Of a DNA stretch of 64,000 nt, positions 23,784 to 34,827 are shown in pieces. The notes beneath the pieces were generated by a model. It had not been told where the DNA came from and made no database searches. It saw nothing but the letters and a program-made list of their open reading frames with translations. Each line of letters starts with the position of its first letter. Position 1 is the stretch's first letter. The DNA comes from Diplocarpon mali (taxonomy: Eukaryota > Ascomycota > Leotiomycetes > Helotiales > Drepanopezizaceae), in the NCBI GenBank assembly GCA_024741835.1, contig JAENRP010000002.1, positions 62,001-126,000 on the forward strand, given 5' to 3'. The translations under genes and the position numbers were made by a program.

Positions 23784-25470
23784 TATCTCTATAGCTATCG
23801 CAAGATATATCTTTTCATGCAGCAATAGAAGCCTCGAAGAAAAACCCTGATATTGAATGACATTAAGAAAGCCGCGATACCAGCAGCAATTTCGAGAGGT
23901 CCAAGGTCCCCAACCATAGGAAATTCAAAGTTACTGTGAAGCTTCACCAGAGACGATTGATATTTGTCAATCCTACCATCAACACAAACTTGGAACAGTA
24001 TCTCGAGAGCCTGAAGGATCTCAGGAAATATATATACCTAATTCTGATCGCATGAGATTGCCCAAGGGATCCAGACAGCGACAACGTTGGGCGTCAGCTT
24101 TCGGGGTTTGGAAAGTTTACGATTAGAATATTACAGAATGAATTTCTTTCCAATGATGTGCATAGGGGCTACAGTTGACCACCTCATCTGAATATTGCAT
24201 ATGATACCCTATATTACGCGTGAGTCTCTGTAGATACTTATGCAAGAATATCGAAAATGCACGCGTGGCTTTGCTATTCCCCACAAAATTCTATCTTACT
24301 CACTGACTCTTGGTATGGTTCGACATTAGACAGACGAGATTACAGAATATGTGTCGGAAGCTTCTACCTGTAACGCCTGCGGGCGTCTGTCGACCCAACG
24401 TATGCAACAACTGCAACTAGAGGTAAAGGTGCCCTAGTTGTAAGAGTTTCAAACATTCCCACGAATTATTTGGGCGGCAAGCTCATTACTACTCGTGTCT
24501 TACTTCTAAATATATCTACAAACATAGATTCCCCATTCTTCTATGAACTTGGGTTCTTGCTCATCAGAAATGTGAATACATGTTCATAGGCCTCCAGTCT
24601 CCCCAGTAAGCTTTATTTCTACTGTTAATGTTTTGTAATCCATGTGAATTGTGACACGAGAAATCAGTATTCCCAAGTATAGATATACAGGATTGTGTGA
24701 TGGGAATGGTCAGGCGCATCCAATAACTGAAATCCCTTTTCACGAGTACAGGAATCGCAATTACCAGTGCATCAGCCGTCTTCAGGTTTTGCGTGAAGTC
24801 GAATCTGTCGCTGATGGATTCGAAAGAACGAGGCTGCTTGATTGGCTCGATACTCAATACTACTATCCGAGCTACCAGATACTGAATGTAGAGCTCGTTG
24901 TTCGTCAAGCTGAATGATGCTTTTATGTCAATACACAGTATAGAAACTCTTGCGGGAGGAGCTTGGTCTTCATGTACGCTTTGAAATTAACCTGGGAACA
25001 GGGGCTAGTAACAGGGAAACAGTATTGACAGAGATATATCCATCGAAAGAGCAGTACGTAGAGAATTTGCTCTTCGTTCCTTGGGAGCTTGCTAGTGATG
25101 GAAAGTTGACAGAACGTCTTCTTGAAGCCTGCTTCAGTATCCTGGTTTTGTAATCCTACTGCCAGACAGCTCGATACACGAAATATTTACATGGCAGGGG
25201 AAGAATGGGATACCAATAGCAAGGAAGAATGACTGGATAAGAAGGTTTAACGTAGAAACAAGTTGCTTGCAACATTTAGTGCAGGGCAGTTCGGTACGGG
25301 AACTTCTTATCACATGACCCTGGCCTTGCGTATCGGTTTCTGTGCGGCCAGGCCCAAATCCAATTCATTTTAATCACGTGCAAAACTACCCCTCCAAATA
25401 GACCCACTAAAATTTCAGTCAGGTCGCAGTGAGTCAATGGCTGTGCATCTTCTCCCCAGCGCATCACAAC
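23784..25470. other. Flank between the copia element and TyrRS; possible eroded coding pieces
   Basis: The stretch begins with the second TATCT. Plus-strand pieces at 23900-24055 (RRLIFVNPTINTNLEQYLES), 24651-24917 and 24950-25153 (GLHVRFEINLGTGASNRET) look somewhat protein-like. They do not join by clear splice sites and match no family I know. The last 300 bp before 25471 should contain the TyrRS promoter. Confidence 0.3.
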
Positions 25471-26761
25471 ATGGCGTCTAGGCTCAGTCCTGAGGACGCG
25501 ATAGCCCTGATTAAGGCCAACCTTGCCGAAGTCCTTAATCCTGAAATCATTGACAATGTCATCCTCAAGGAGAAACGTCCTCTCAAAGTTTACTGGGGAA
25601 CCGCAACAACTGGCCGGCCTCATTGCGGCTACTTCGTGCCCTGTATGAAGATCGCAGAGCTGCTCGCAGCAGGATGCCATGTCAAGATCCTCCTCGCAGA
25701 TATCCATGGCTACCTGGACAATATGAAGGCTCCCATTGAGCTCGTTGAGTTCCGTGCGAAATACTACGAGAAAGTCATAAAGGCGCTTTTAAAGGCCGTG
25801 GGTGTGGATCTTTCGCGCTTGGAGTTTGTGCTAGGAAGCTCGTACCAGTTGAATAAGGAATATACTATGGATCGGTTCAAGTTGGAGGGAATCACCAGGA
25901 TCAATGTCGCGCAGAAGGCGGGGGCGGAGGTTGTGAAGCAGACGGACGACCCGACACTGGGAGGCTTGATTTACCCCCTTATGCAGGCTTTGGACGAGCA
26001 GTACCTGGACGTCGACGCGCAATTTGGAGGTGTTGACCAAAGGAAAATTTTTACTTTCGCTATGGAGAATCTGCCAAAGATTGGGTACGGGGTCCGGGCA
26101 CACCTGATGAATTCGATGGTGCCAGGTTTGGGAGAGGCTGCTAAAATGAGCGCGAGTGATCCAGACTCCAAGATTGATCTTTTGGATGAGCCAGCGGCTG
26201 TCGAGAAGAAATTGAAGAAAGCAAAGTGTGTGCCAAAGGAGGTCGAGGGTAATGGGGTAATTGCCTTCGTGGAGCACGTTATCTTCCGAGCACTTGCGTT
26301 GAAGGACCCTAATCCAGCATTTACTGTGCAGAGAAGCGATTCTGAGCCACTAATATACAAATCAGTTGATAAGTTGAAGGTAGATTATACTGCGGATATC
26401 GTAAGTTCCAGGAAGATTTTCTCTAGCAAGCACTAACCTCCTCAAGCTCACACCCCAACTACTGAAAGCCGCCCTCACAACCCACCTCAACGGCATTTTA
26501 GAGCCAATTGTCAAAGAGTTCCAAGCATCAGAAGAATGGCAAGAAATCGCACTAAAAGCCTACCCTCCTGAGAAGGCAGCGGTCAAGGTCAAGAAAGTCA
26601 AGGATAAAGGAGATCCAGCCAAGCGAGCTGCTGCCGCTGCTGCAAAGAAGGCTGGCATTGTTGCGAAGCCCGATGGGCATGTTGAGGGCGAGGGTTCCGA
26701 GAAAGTTACTGTAGGACCAAGCACTGCAGAGACATTGGAAAAGCTACATGTTGCTGAATGA
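25471..26761 (+). CDS. TYS1: Cytosolic tyrosyl-tRNA synthetase, 2 exons
   Basis: The exons are 25471-26400 and 26447-26761, joined across a 46-nt intron (GTAAGT, branch CACTAAC, acceptor AAG), giving 413 residues. The enzyme charges tRNA-Tyr in the cytosol using ATP. The class I signatures are present: the HIGH-type motif PHCGY (residues 50-54), the tyrosine/tRNA pocket segment with [21 protein letters not shown], and the KMSKS-type motif KMSAS at 225-229 followed by DPDSKID. The C-terminal part is Lys/Ala-rich ([11 protein letters not shown], then AAAAAKK), as in fungal orthologues of about 390-410 residues. I chose the ATG at 25471 over an upstream in-frame GTG because [10 protein letters not shown] is the usual family beginning. 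An unspliced message would end in the intron at codon 321. Confidence 0.95.
26401..26446 (+). other. TyrRS intron
   Basis: This 46-nt phase-0 intron starts GTAAGTTCC, has the branch sequence CACTAAC at 26431-26437, and ends TCAAG. It is needed to join the catalytic part to the conserved C-terminal extension. Confidence 0.85.
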
Positions 26762-27195
26762 TAGGTTAAAAATTAGAAAAATACCCATTCTTCTAGCATT
26801 TCTTACCACTGAGCTCTCACAATCTGGATATGGCATAAGGCCACGGCTCAACATCTCAAAGGAAAAGCGCCAATCTAGTAACACGAAAAAGACGAGCAGT
26901 TTACGTATCAACTACAGGTCCCATCTTACCTAGGCCGAGTATGAGACTCAACTCACATGTTTCTCTTCAGTGTTAAAGGTTAGACTAGTGACTGAGTACT
27001 TGAAGTTCGATGACAAAATTGGGCCGCTTAGGATCATCTTGCGATACCATATCCGAACAGCACGTAAATAGCTGAGAAGCAGCTGATATGCCTGGAACAT
27101 CGATTTAAGACAGCCTCGCTATACTCAAGGTAGATTAACCTCACATATATTCATGCTCTAAGATATCCTTGTCCAAATAGATAATTCCTCCTGTC

Positions 27196-27700
27196 ATGGG
27201 TGCTTCAATCATGGATTACGTGCTCGAAGCTCTAAACCCAAAGAACAACTACCGCTCCGTAGCCAGCCCGGATGAGACTTTTTTATACGCGGCAAACTGG
27301 TGATGAAGCAATATTTCTTGGACTAGGAATACATTACACTTCCGGCCTCGACCCGGACTTCTGGAAAACCTACATAGAATGTTCATCCGAGGTCGAAGAG
27401 CAACTCGGACCCCAGTGCAAAAGCGTCGTCCCATGGATCGTAGATGAGTAACACCCTAGTTCGCTCTCCGGCCGTTCAGCCACCTTCGAAAACGGTTTCC
27501 TCGTCTCTTCAGTCGCTATCGACTTGCCAGGGATCATCGCGCTCCAAAGTACCATCTGGAGGAGTCACTGCGTCTACGATGGTTTTGCGCGCTGGGGCTT
27601 CCCTCTCAAAATGACTGCCCATTCGAGTATTATTACAGAAGCAGAAATCTTTTTATCTTTCAAAGCTAGCTTTTTCCTCCTACTTGAGAATATTCAAATT
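27196..27700 (+). pseudogene. Possible decayed coding remnant, unknown family
   Basis: The frame begins MGASIMDYVLEALNPKNNYR at 27196 and is blocked by TGA TGA after about 35 codons. A second frame, from about 27320, continues in protein-like fashion: GLGIHYTSGLDPDFWKTYIE, then CSSEVEEQLGPQCKSVVPW, a TAA, then SGRSATFENGFLVSSVAIDL. The pieces follow one another on the same strand with one frame change and one Gln-type stop. That suggests a decayed gene, but I recognise no family and chance is not excluded. Confidence 0.3.
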
Positions 27701-28690
27701 TAAAATCTCTGAATCTGGAAAAGCCTGCAGTCTATCTCAACCCCTTGATATAGGCTACAATGATGCAGACGGCTCTAGTAAATCGGGCTTGTCATAATTG
27801 AAAGAGGGACAGCTCGTATCTCCGCCTTCCAGTTTTGCCAATATTTTCCGTTCATTGCAGTACCAAATTAGAGATCATTACTCAAGCAATCTTTGTCCAC
27901 TGTCCACGGCGTTTGAAGTACCCTCTGATAAATTGTCATAAGAGGATCTTCTCTTCAAAGAAACTTTGCAAGATCGTCCCCTTTAGAAAATGATGAAGAG
28001 TATCAGAGATTATTCTGCCATCTTGCTACTCTGGGTATCTTGTTACAGATTTTTTTTTTTTTTTTTTTTTCAAAAAAATTCTTATTGATTGCAAGCCGTG
28101 ATTTTCAAAACATCCTCATTATGCTCACCTTAATATGTAAGCAACATGACCGCAGAGCTAAGCTCAGACAAATCACTCAGTACGAGTCCAATACTTCTGA
28201 GCCAGTGCTCATATGACGGAGAGCAGTCATTGTGTTGTCTAGCGTCGCTTAAAATTTTCGCCTAGTAATGACATCAATAAAACCACTGGAGGACAATTTC
28301 TCCCAAACGTAAAAGTCCCATATAGAAGATATGAAGGTGATAGATACATTTAAGACAATTCCAACAGACACATAGCGCTAGCCGACTGTCTTTAACACTT
28401 TCAGTGTCCAATGGCTCCCAGCTTAACATAAACTTATTATAACAGTTGTCCTATGCTTACTTGAGTCTTCACCATTCAGAGCCATCAAAGGGCATCAATA
28501 TAATATATTGTCAAATTATATCTTCAGTTAAATTTATTTAGCCTAATTTAATACAAATTGTCAGTAGCTTCTAGACTACGGTATTTCACATAGACACATT
28601 CTGGAAAGATCGGACCAACGAAAAGTATATCCAATAGAAGCTGGCACTTCAATAGCATGTCAGGTACAGACACATGAGAACTACAGGCAG
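27701..28690. other. Gene-free stretch with a poly-T run
   Basis: No coding sequence is seen. The notable feature is a run of 21 T at 28050-28070 followed by CAAAAAAATT. It could be the poly(A) end of a reverse-transcribed insertion on the minus strand, but no matching element body is recognised. Confidence 0.35.
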
Positions 28691-29199
28691 ATGTCGATAT
28701 CGACAACTATGATGGAGATTTGTGTCCGCATGAGCTGCGTTTCTCAGGAATTTGAAAATGATAAGATAGAAATAGATCCGGTGGCAATTGCGGCTATTAC
28801 CGAGACTTCGTCATCCCACCTGGGATATGGACTCAATCGCTTAGTGGCGGAGAAGGAAATAAAGGAGGAGAGCTAGTGAAACACGGCGAGTTGGACTGGG
28901 TTGGCTAAACGTTGTGATACCGCGTGAATTTATGTGGCGAGTCTAGAGGAACAGGCGAGGAAGCCGCCAGGGAGCCGCGGGAAGATTGAGCATTCTAGTG
29001 TAGATGGAAATCTCGAAATCGATGACGATGAAATTCTCTCCAACAAAGAATAGGAGGCAGTCAGTGACAATGAAGGTACAGCTAAGGGGGAAAACACTGA
29101 GACGACTAAAAAATTATGCTGAGCGAGGAAAATTGAAGCTGAAGGTGACGGAGACTGGGTCAAAGTAGATTCTTACTTGATCGCAACAGATGTCGAATA
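28691..29199 (+). pseudogene. Possible decayed acidic protein gene
   Basis: A single plus-strand frame over about 170 codons stays protein-like although interrupted by about half a dozen stops. It contains FENDKIEIDPVAIAAI, GYGLNRLVAEKEIKEES, LEEQARKPPGSRGKIEHSS, the acidic NLEIDDDEIL and a closing DGDWVKVDSYL. Keeping one frame through several stops with no indel, and the charged composition, suggest a former exon. The family is unknown to me. Confidence 0.3.
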
Positions 29200-29396
29200 A
29201 AATTTTTAGGAACTCAAAGAATGTTGATAATTCTCTCTGTAATGTCTGTAATTATCTATCCATGTGCACCAACACTTGTGGCTGCTATGGAAATCTTGGG
29301 GACGGAGCAGCAAAAGAGTTATGAAGCCTAAAAACCCATCAAAAAGGAGATCTATCAGTTCGTACAGAAATTTATTTCGCAGTCTCCAAATGTTCC

Positions 29397-30234
29397 TCAT
29401 TCGCCCTTCTTGACCCAGTCCTCAACGGCGCGCCGTCCCGAAGAGACCTTCTCATCTACAATATCAACCGCTTGCTTGGTATGGATTCTCGCCATTTTCC
29501 ACGCCTTCTCAATACCATCTCTTGTTCTGATGTGTCCGTCCGCAATAGCCGGGAAACGCTGCTCGTACTTCCACAGCAAGTTCGAAACGTTCCTCATAGT
29601 GACTGGCAGAACAATCCATCCGGCGCCTATCCCAACAGCCAAAGGCACAGTCGCTCTCAAGAAGATGTTTCGGTTGCGGGAGACAATGCTACCAGTCATT
29701 GCTGCGACTAGAACGTATAGACTTCCGGGCATAAGCTTCTCCCCGGATTGCGGCGCCGGTGCGAGGGAAGCCACTGTGCTGGTGAAGTTATCTTCGAGAT
29801 TGAGAGCGGAATCCATAAGCTTGTTGACTTTATCTTCTGCGGCTACCACATGACTGTAAAGGAATAATCTAGTCTTCCCAATTTGCACTGCGAGACGGTC
29901 GGTGGGTGTTGGAGAGGTAGATTTTGGGGGAGACCGGGTGGCCTTTTCGGTGGAAGGGGGGGATTTCACGGGCACAGCTGGAATCTCGTAGTCGTCATAA
30001 ATTGGTTTCCGTGACTGCCAATTGAGTAAGATTATGCTTGAGTATTTGATTTTGACGAGAAGCCTACACTGTTCACTTCTGGAGCTTCTGCGTGCAGCCC
30101 GCTCTTGGGGAAAAGAGCTAATCCAGCTACAATGGCACTGGTAGCCACAGGCGCGAAGCGCTACTTTCTGTTAGCAAAATCCGCCATTGAAGATATTATC
30201 TGCTCACCGGCCGTAGCAATAATCTCGAAGCCAT
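29397..30234 (-). CDS. MIC27: MICOS complex subunit Mic27/Mic26-type (apolipoprotein O-like), 3 exons
   Basis: The exons on the minus strand are 30234-30208, 30160-30068 and 30014-29397, giving 245 residues. The protein belongs to the MICOS complex, which shapes crista junctions in the mitochondrial inner membrane. Exon 1 encodes MASRLLLRP. Exon 2 must use the acceptor AAAGTAG at 30161, not the nearer AACAG, because only that gives RFAPVATSAIVAGLALFPK, the conserved N-terminal hydrophobic segment. Exon 3 carries KPIYDDYEIP, the ApoO-type region with two hydrophobic segments (YVLVAAMTGSIV and PLAVGIGAGWIVLPVTM) and a helical, charged C-terminus. Fungal members are about 220-260 residues, so the length fits. 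The gene is head to head with Oct1. Confidence 0.88.
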
Positions 30235-30444
30235 CACTCAATTAGCGGCCGTGAGAAAGTTCAACTGATGAGGGAGCCGGAAGCTCGACGTCAATTAAGC
30301 TCAACTTATCGGGTGGTTTTATGCATTTACATAAGCGACTGTACTATTACATAAATGAATTGATTACCTTGCTCACGGCTGTGTAGATCGCCAAACTTCA
30401 ACAACAGCCCTCACTCTTGTGCTAATTCCAGAACTTTAGGAGGA
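30235..30444. promoter_or_regulatory. Shared divergent promoter of Mic27 and Oct1
   Basis: Only 210 bp separate the start codons of two genes for mitochondrial proteins transcribed away from each other. The interval must contain both 5' leaders and both core promoters. I see no clear TATA box; the sequence includes CTCATCAGTTGAAC and TGATTACC stretches. Confidence 0.5.
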
Positions 30445-32844
30445 ATGTTCAAATCGTCGCTCCCTCGATCATGGGTATGTTCGAGATGCATCCGACGACG
30501 GTTGCCTTCTAGTATTCGACGTAACCATGTCCAAGCCGTTTCCCCCACGTTCCTCGAGGATCCCGTCGCCTTGGGCCTCAAAGCTTCTGCTGCCCACATA
30601 GCAATTGATACAGCTGCCTCTGCCTCGCGTCAGGAGGATCAGATACTGGGAAAAATATTCGATTCGACGGCATTTTGGGGGGAGTTTTCCCAGTCCTCGA
30701 AGTCGGGTAGCCATGTGGGCCTCTTCCAGAATCGATACTTGACGACACCAGAAGGCTTTAGAGTGTTTGCACATGTCAGTCTTCAAAAGGCGAAAGGGGT
30801 TGTGGCGACTATACTAGCGGCGTCAACGTCAGAAGAATATGCGTATATGGTCAAAAATTTGGAGAGACTCAGTGACTTGCTATGTCGGGTTATTGACCTG
30901 GCGGACTTCGTCAAGGCTACACATCCAGATTTCAAGACTAATCAAGCTGCAGCAAAAGCATATTCCATGATGTACGAGTACATGAATGTTTTAAACACAA
31001 CCACAGGTCTGGCGCAACAACTGGACATAGCTACAGAACACTTTGGAGATACGTGGAGTGAAGAGGAGCAACTGGTGGCGGCAATTCTGAAAAGAGATTT
31101 TGCAAAGTCAGCTATTGACTTGCCGCAAGGAGATAAAGAGAAATTTGTTTCTCTGTCTCAGGAGATTGCCGAGGTTGACTTCGTGGAACGCATGGAGCCC
31201 GAGAAGAAATGGCTCTCTTTCAAGAGCAGCAAATTATATGGCATGGACCCAGTTCTTGTCAAAGAATTCACAAAATGCGGAATAGTAACTCTTCCAACAA
31301 TCGGCGAGCCTGCTAGTGCTGCTTTACATGCTGTCCAGGATGAGGACGTCAGGAAGCAGCTATTCATTGCGAGCCGGACAGCCTCTAAGTCCACTTTGCG
31401 AAGGCTCCATACCCTTCTGACCAAAAGAGCAGAACTGGCCAAACTATCCAAATTCGAGAGCTATGCCCATATGTCGCTGGAAGACAAGATGGCCAAGGCT
31501 CCCGAAGCCGTTAATGGATTCCTCGAAGAATTGTCCAAAGATAATAAGTCGCAGGTTCAGTCTTGTATGATTGATTTGTTAGCTGCGAAGCAGTCCCATA
31601 GGTTTTCTTCGAGACCCCATCTGGAGCCATGGGACAAAGAATTCTATATGGCACAGCTGCTTGCATCTGTCCCTTCCAGGCTCAAAACCTCAGATGTTCT
31701 TTCGTCGTACTTTTCTGTGGGCAGAGTAATGCAGGGCATCTCCAGGCTTTTCACTCGTCTTTATGGAGTGAGGCTTGTTCCTCGAGAGAACCTTGCTGGT
31801 GAGACATGGAACCCGGATGTACGCACTCTCGATGTCATGTCAGAAGCGGACGGGCATGTAGCTGTGCTCTATTGCGATCTTTTTGCCCGGAGTGGCAAGT
31901 CGCCCAATCCAGCCCATTTCACAATTCGATGCTCTCGACAGATACGAGACAAGGAGATTGAAGAGGCGGCTGCGGCTCCTAATCCGATCTTCTCATCTGC
32001 TGAAGAGTCGGCTAATGATGGGATGGCTATTACCAGAGCCTGCGACGGCACTGTCATGCAACTGCCAATAATTGCACTCATTTGTAACTTTGCGACGAGT
32101 CTACCAGGCTCCAAAAAGCCCTCACTTCTTTCCTTCAACGAGGTTACTACACTCTTCCATGAAATGGGCCATGCTATTCACTCGATCCTCGGACGCACCA
32201 AGTTCCAAGAGGTTTCAGGCACGCGCTGCGCTACAGACTTCGCAGAGCTACCGTCTATAATGATGGAACATTTCGCAGCGGATCCTGCAGTGCTCGCTCT
32301 CTTCGCGACCCACTATGAGACTGACCAGCCGCTCCCATACGAGATGGTAGCCGAGAAGCTAGCACTTGACCAGAAGTTCGAGGGTGTCGACACCGAAAAC
32401 CAACTTATCCTTTCCCTCCTCGACCAAGTCTGCCACTCATCCGCCCCTCTAGACCCCTCCTTCAACAGCAGCGAAGCCTACCGTAACCTCCAACGCACTC
32501 ACGGCGTCATGCCCGAAGACCCAGCTGGTACATCATGGGAAGGATTCTTTGGGCACTTGTATGGCTACGGCGGCTCGTACTACAGCTACCTCTTTGATCG
32601 TGTGCTTGCTGAACGCATCTGGCAAAAAGTATTTTTGGCTGGTAGTGGTGGCGCGAGCTTGGACAGGCTGAATGGCGAGAACTTCAAGAACGAGGTGTTG
32701 AAGTGGGGCGGTGCGAGGGACCCGTGGAAGTGCCTTGCCGGTGTGCTGAAGGATGAGAGGGTTGAGAGCGGTGGGAAAGAGGCGATGCAGATTGTGGGCA
32801 GCTGGGGTGTGGAGAGACGGAGGAAGATGAGGGAGAGAATGTGA
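30445..32844 (+). CDS. OCT1: Mitochondrial intermediate (octapeptidyl) peptidase, M3 family
   Basis: This is an intronless frame of 799 residues. The enzyme removes an N-terminal octapeptide from a set of imported precursors in the matrix, after the main processing peptidase. The zinc site is the HExxH motif HEMGH at residues 572-576 in the segment TLFHEMGHAIHSILG, with the third ligand Glu601 in FAELPSIMMEHF, 25 residues after the second His as is usual for M3 peptidases. The N-terminus (MFKSSLPRSWVCSRCIRRRL) is basic and lacks acidic residues, as a mitochondrial presequence should. The C-terminal GHLYGYGGSYYSYLFDR is also typical. Fungal Oct1 proteins are about 770-810 residues. The ATG at 30445 is the first in frame. 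Confidence 0.95.
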   Translation: MFKSSLPRSWVCSRCIRRRLPSSIRRNHVQAVSPTFLEDPVALGLKASAAHIAIDTAASASRQEDQILGKIFDSTAFWGEFSQSSKSGSHVGLFQNRYLTTPEGFRVFAHVSLQKAKGVVATILAASTSEEYAYMVKNLERLSDLLCRVIDLADFVKATHPDFKTNQAAAKAYSMMYEYMNVLNTTTGLAQQLDIATEHFGDTWSEEEQLVAAILKRDFAKSAIDLPQGDKEKFVSLSQEIAEVDFVERMEPEKKWLSFKSSKLYGMDPVLVKEFTKCGIVTLPTIGEPASAALHAVQDEDVRKQLFIASRTASKSTLRRLHTLLTKRAELAKLSKFESYAHMSLEDKMAKAPEAVNGFLEELSKDNKSQVQSCMIDLLAAKQSHRFSSRPHLEPWDKEFYMAQLLASVPSRLKTSDVLSSYFSVGRVMQGISRLFTRLYGVRLVPRENLAGETWNPDVRTLDVMSEADGHVAVLYCDLFARSGKSPNPAHFTIRCSRQIRDKEIEEAAAAPNPIFSSAEESANDGMAITRACDGTVMQLPIIALICNFATSLPGSKKPSLLSFNEVTTLFHEMGHAIHSILGRTKFQEVSGTRCATDFAELPSIMMEHFAADPAVLALFATHYETDQPLPYEMVAEKLALDQKFEGVDTENQLILSLLDQVCHSSAPLDPSFNSSEAYRNLQRTHGVMPEDPAGTSWEGFFGHLYGYGGSYYSYLFDRVLAERIWQKVFLAGSGGASLDRLNGENFKNEVLKWGGARDPWKCLAGVLKDERVESGGKEAMQIVGSWGVERRRKMRERM

Positions 32845-34827
32845 GGCGCTATCTTGTTGTACGAGTTGGTTTGTATATTAAATTATTCCGTTCAGGAATG
32901 TGTATATACCCTTGGGTTTGGTTTCGGTCACTTTTTCCTCGCGCCTCTTTTGGATATTGTTACCTGTGGAATATTTGCTGCTACCACCTGGAGGATAGTT
33001 TACACCAAGCTGATCATGTTTGTGGGTTCAATCCATCAGGCTGGAATGTGGATGGACGGAATCACCACATCTCTGCAAAATACACTGCGATTACATAACT
33101 GTGGATATCAAATAAAGGTTGGCACAGAACGTATTAACTTATCAATTTCTTGCCATTTTCCTGTGCCCTTTCTCTTAAACTGCAAAGCAAGCCTTCACTT
33201 AGTATATATATTGAGAGCACATGGCTGCGTGTCGAAATAGGTAAAACCATGTTTTGAGGTTGTGTCATCAGATAATCTTTTCTGAGGGATACAGTTCTGC
33301 TTTACATGCTACTCCCTTTCTGAAAATTTAAAGCTAGCCATATCCCACCTAGTGTTTGCTCTAGCCTTGGTTATACAAGTTAGCCTACATCCATCCATAT
33401 TGCAAAATCCACACGTTCAAGTCGCAAGTGTATCTCCAATCCCTTGGATTTCAAACAATTTCTCAGTGTCTCCTAAATATGCATGTTGCACTCGTCGGTC
33501 GGCTTCGAAAAAAAAAACCTAACCGCGCTCCAAGAAAATATTCTTGGGTTTCAGCCTGTATTGAGACTGATTTCGCTTCAATAGCGTGCGTCGACGTCTC
33601 AAGCCTCGCCGCTACTAGCGGATCTGACCTAATTAAACCATATATATTAAATTGATTTCGATCTACCTAAATCGGCTTCGGTGTTGTGGCGTCGTAGTCC
33701 ATGTATGCTGATTCCCTCGATACACGGTCTGGCATTCGCGCTCAGCACTTGCTCATCGCAATGATCGCTGGAAGAGGTATGTTTACAAAGGCCCTCACTC
33801 ATCCCCAGAACAGACTTCGTTCGCTGTTCTCCGTAACTCATGACTACTCGAGTTTCACATCCGTCGATAATATCTGTAGCGCACCTATCTGGATCCGGTT
33901 GCTATTCGGCCAGGAAAGTCGAAACTTCTCTTCTAGGGATTTATTCTTGCCTACTTTCCGGATTGCCCCGTTGCCGAGCGTCGTCAACACAAACGCCTTT
34001 CTCGAGGGGATGGAAAATATACCATCGCTGTTTTCAGGGTGGCATCGGTTCGGCCCAGATGCAGGCTCTCGGTTCACGATAATTCAGGGGTTTGTTTGGA
34101 CTCTAGTAGGCTTAGCGAGGCGCTACCGAAAGACAATGAGAAAATTGGACGCGCTGCAGTTCTCTCGCCTCTTTTTCTCTCTTTTTTCCGTTTTCGAGTC
34201 TCTTGCGGATTCCAGATTTCTAGTCCCACGGGTGGCAGAGGCGGACTGCCATACCATCAAACTTGCCATACTTGCATGCTCAGACCCTGAGTAGAGACCA
34301 CAGACGGGCCAAGTCAGCCCCATTTTCGATCCGTACAGGCCCCCAATGATGTGATAAGCATGCAAATTCTCGGCCCAGCCCTACTGCCGAGCGGCGTTCT
34401 CATATGCCTAAGCTGTCCCGGATCCTTTGTTGAGCGAAGGAAAGCTAAGTCAGTGGCGTTAAATTTATGCAGCTTTCTATAAGAGGTATCTAGTCAACAT
34501 TTTTAAATCTTTCAATATGCAAATGCTTATTGAGAAGCTGGCTGCAGATTGAGTTTTCATCTCCCTAAAGATATTCGACGGCACTCACTTCGAGACAATA
34601 TACAGCCACGACGATATGTTTGTCCATGGTTTGATATCAGCATCTTGATATCGCCACTCAGTGTCAGATAATTTGTTCACTTGACCGGGAATTTCGAGGG
34701 GGAGTATTACAAATATTTATCGGTAAGATTGGAGCACATGAATTAAAACTCGACGTTGACACTAAAGCCGCATCACCTGTGGCGCCTTTATATATTTTGT
34801 CAGTAACCAACCCTCCGAACGTGGTAT
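32845..34827. other. Intergenic, no gene recognised
   Basis: About 2 kb lie between the Oct1 stop and the 3' end of the Dabb gene. Open frames at 32854-33240 and 33701-34294 exist, the latter overlapped by frames on both strands in a GC-richer patch (33660-34380). None has a family signature or splice-supported extension. Confidence 0.4.

Noticed and set aside
24564..24908. 114-codon minus-strand frame near the copia flank
   Set aside because: It is mirrored by a similar plus-strand frame over the same bases, and neither has recognisable content.
31158..31451. Antisense frames across Oct1 and UTP20
   Set aside because: They are shadows of long, well-identified coding regions.
33701..34294. 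197-codon plus-strand open frame
   Set aside because: It is overlapped by comparable frames in the other plus frames and on the minus strand (33844-34077, 34123-34365), with no domain or splice logic.
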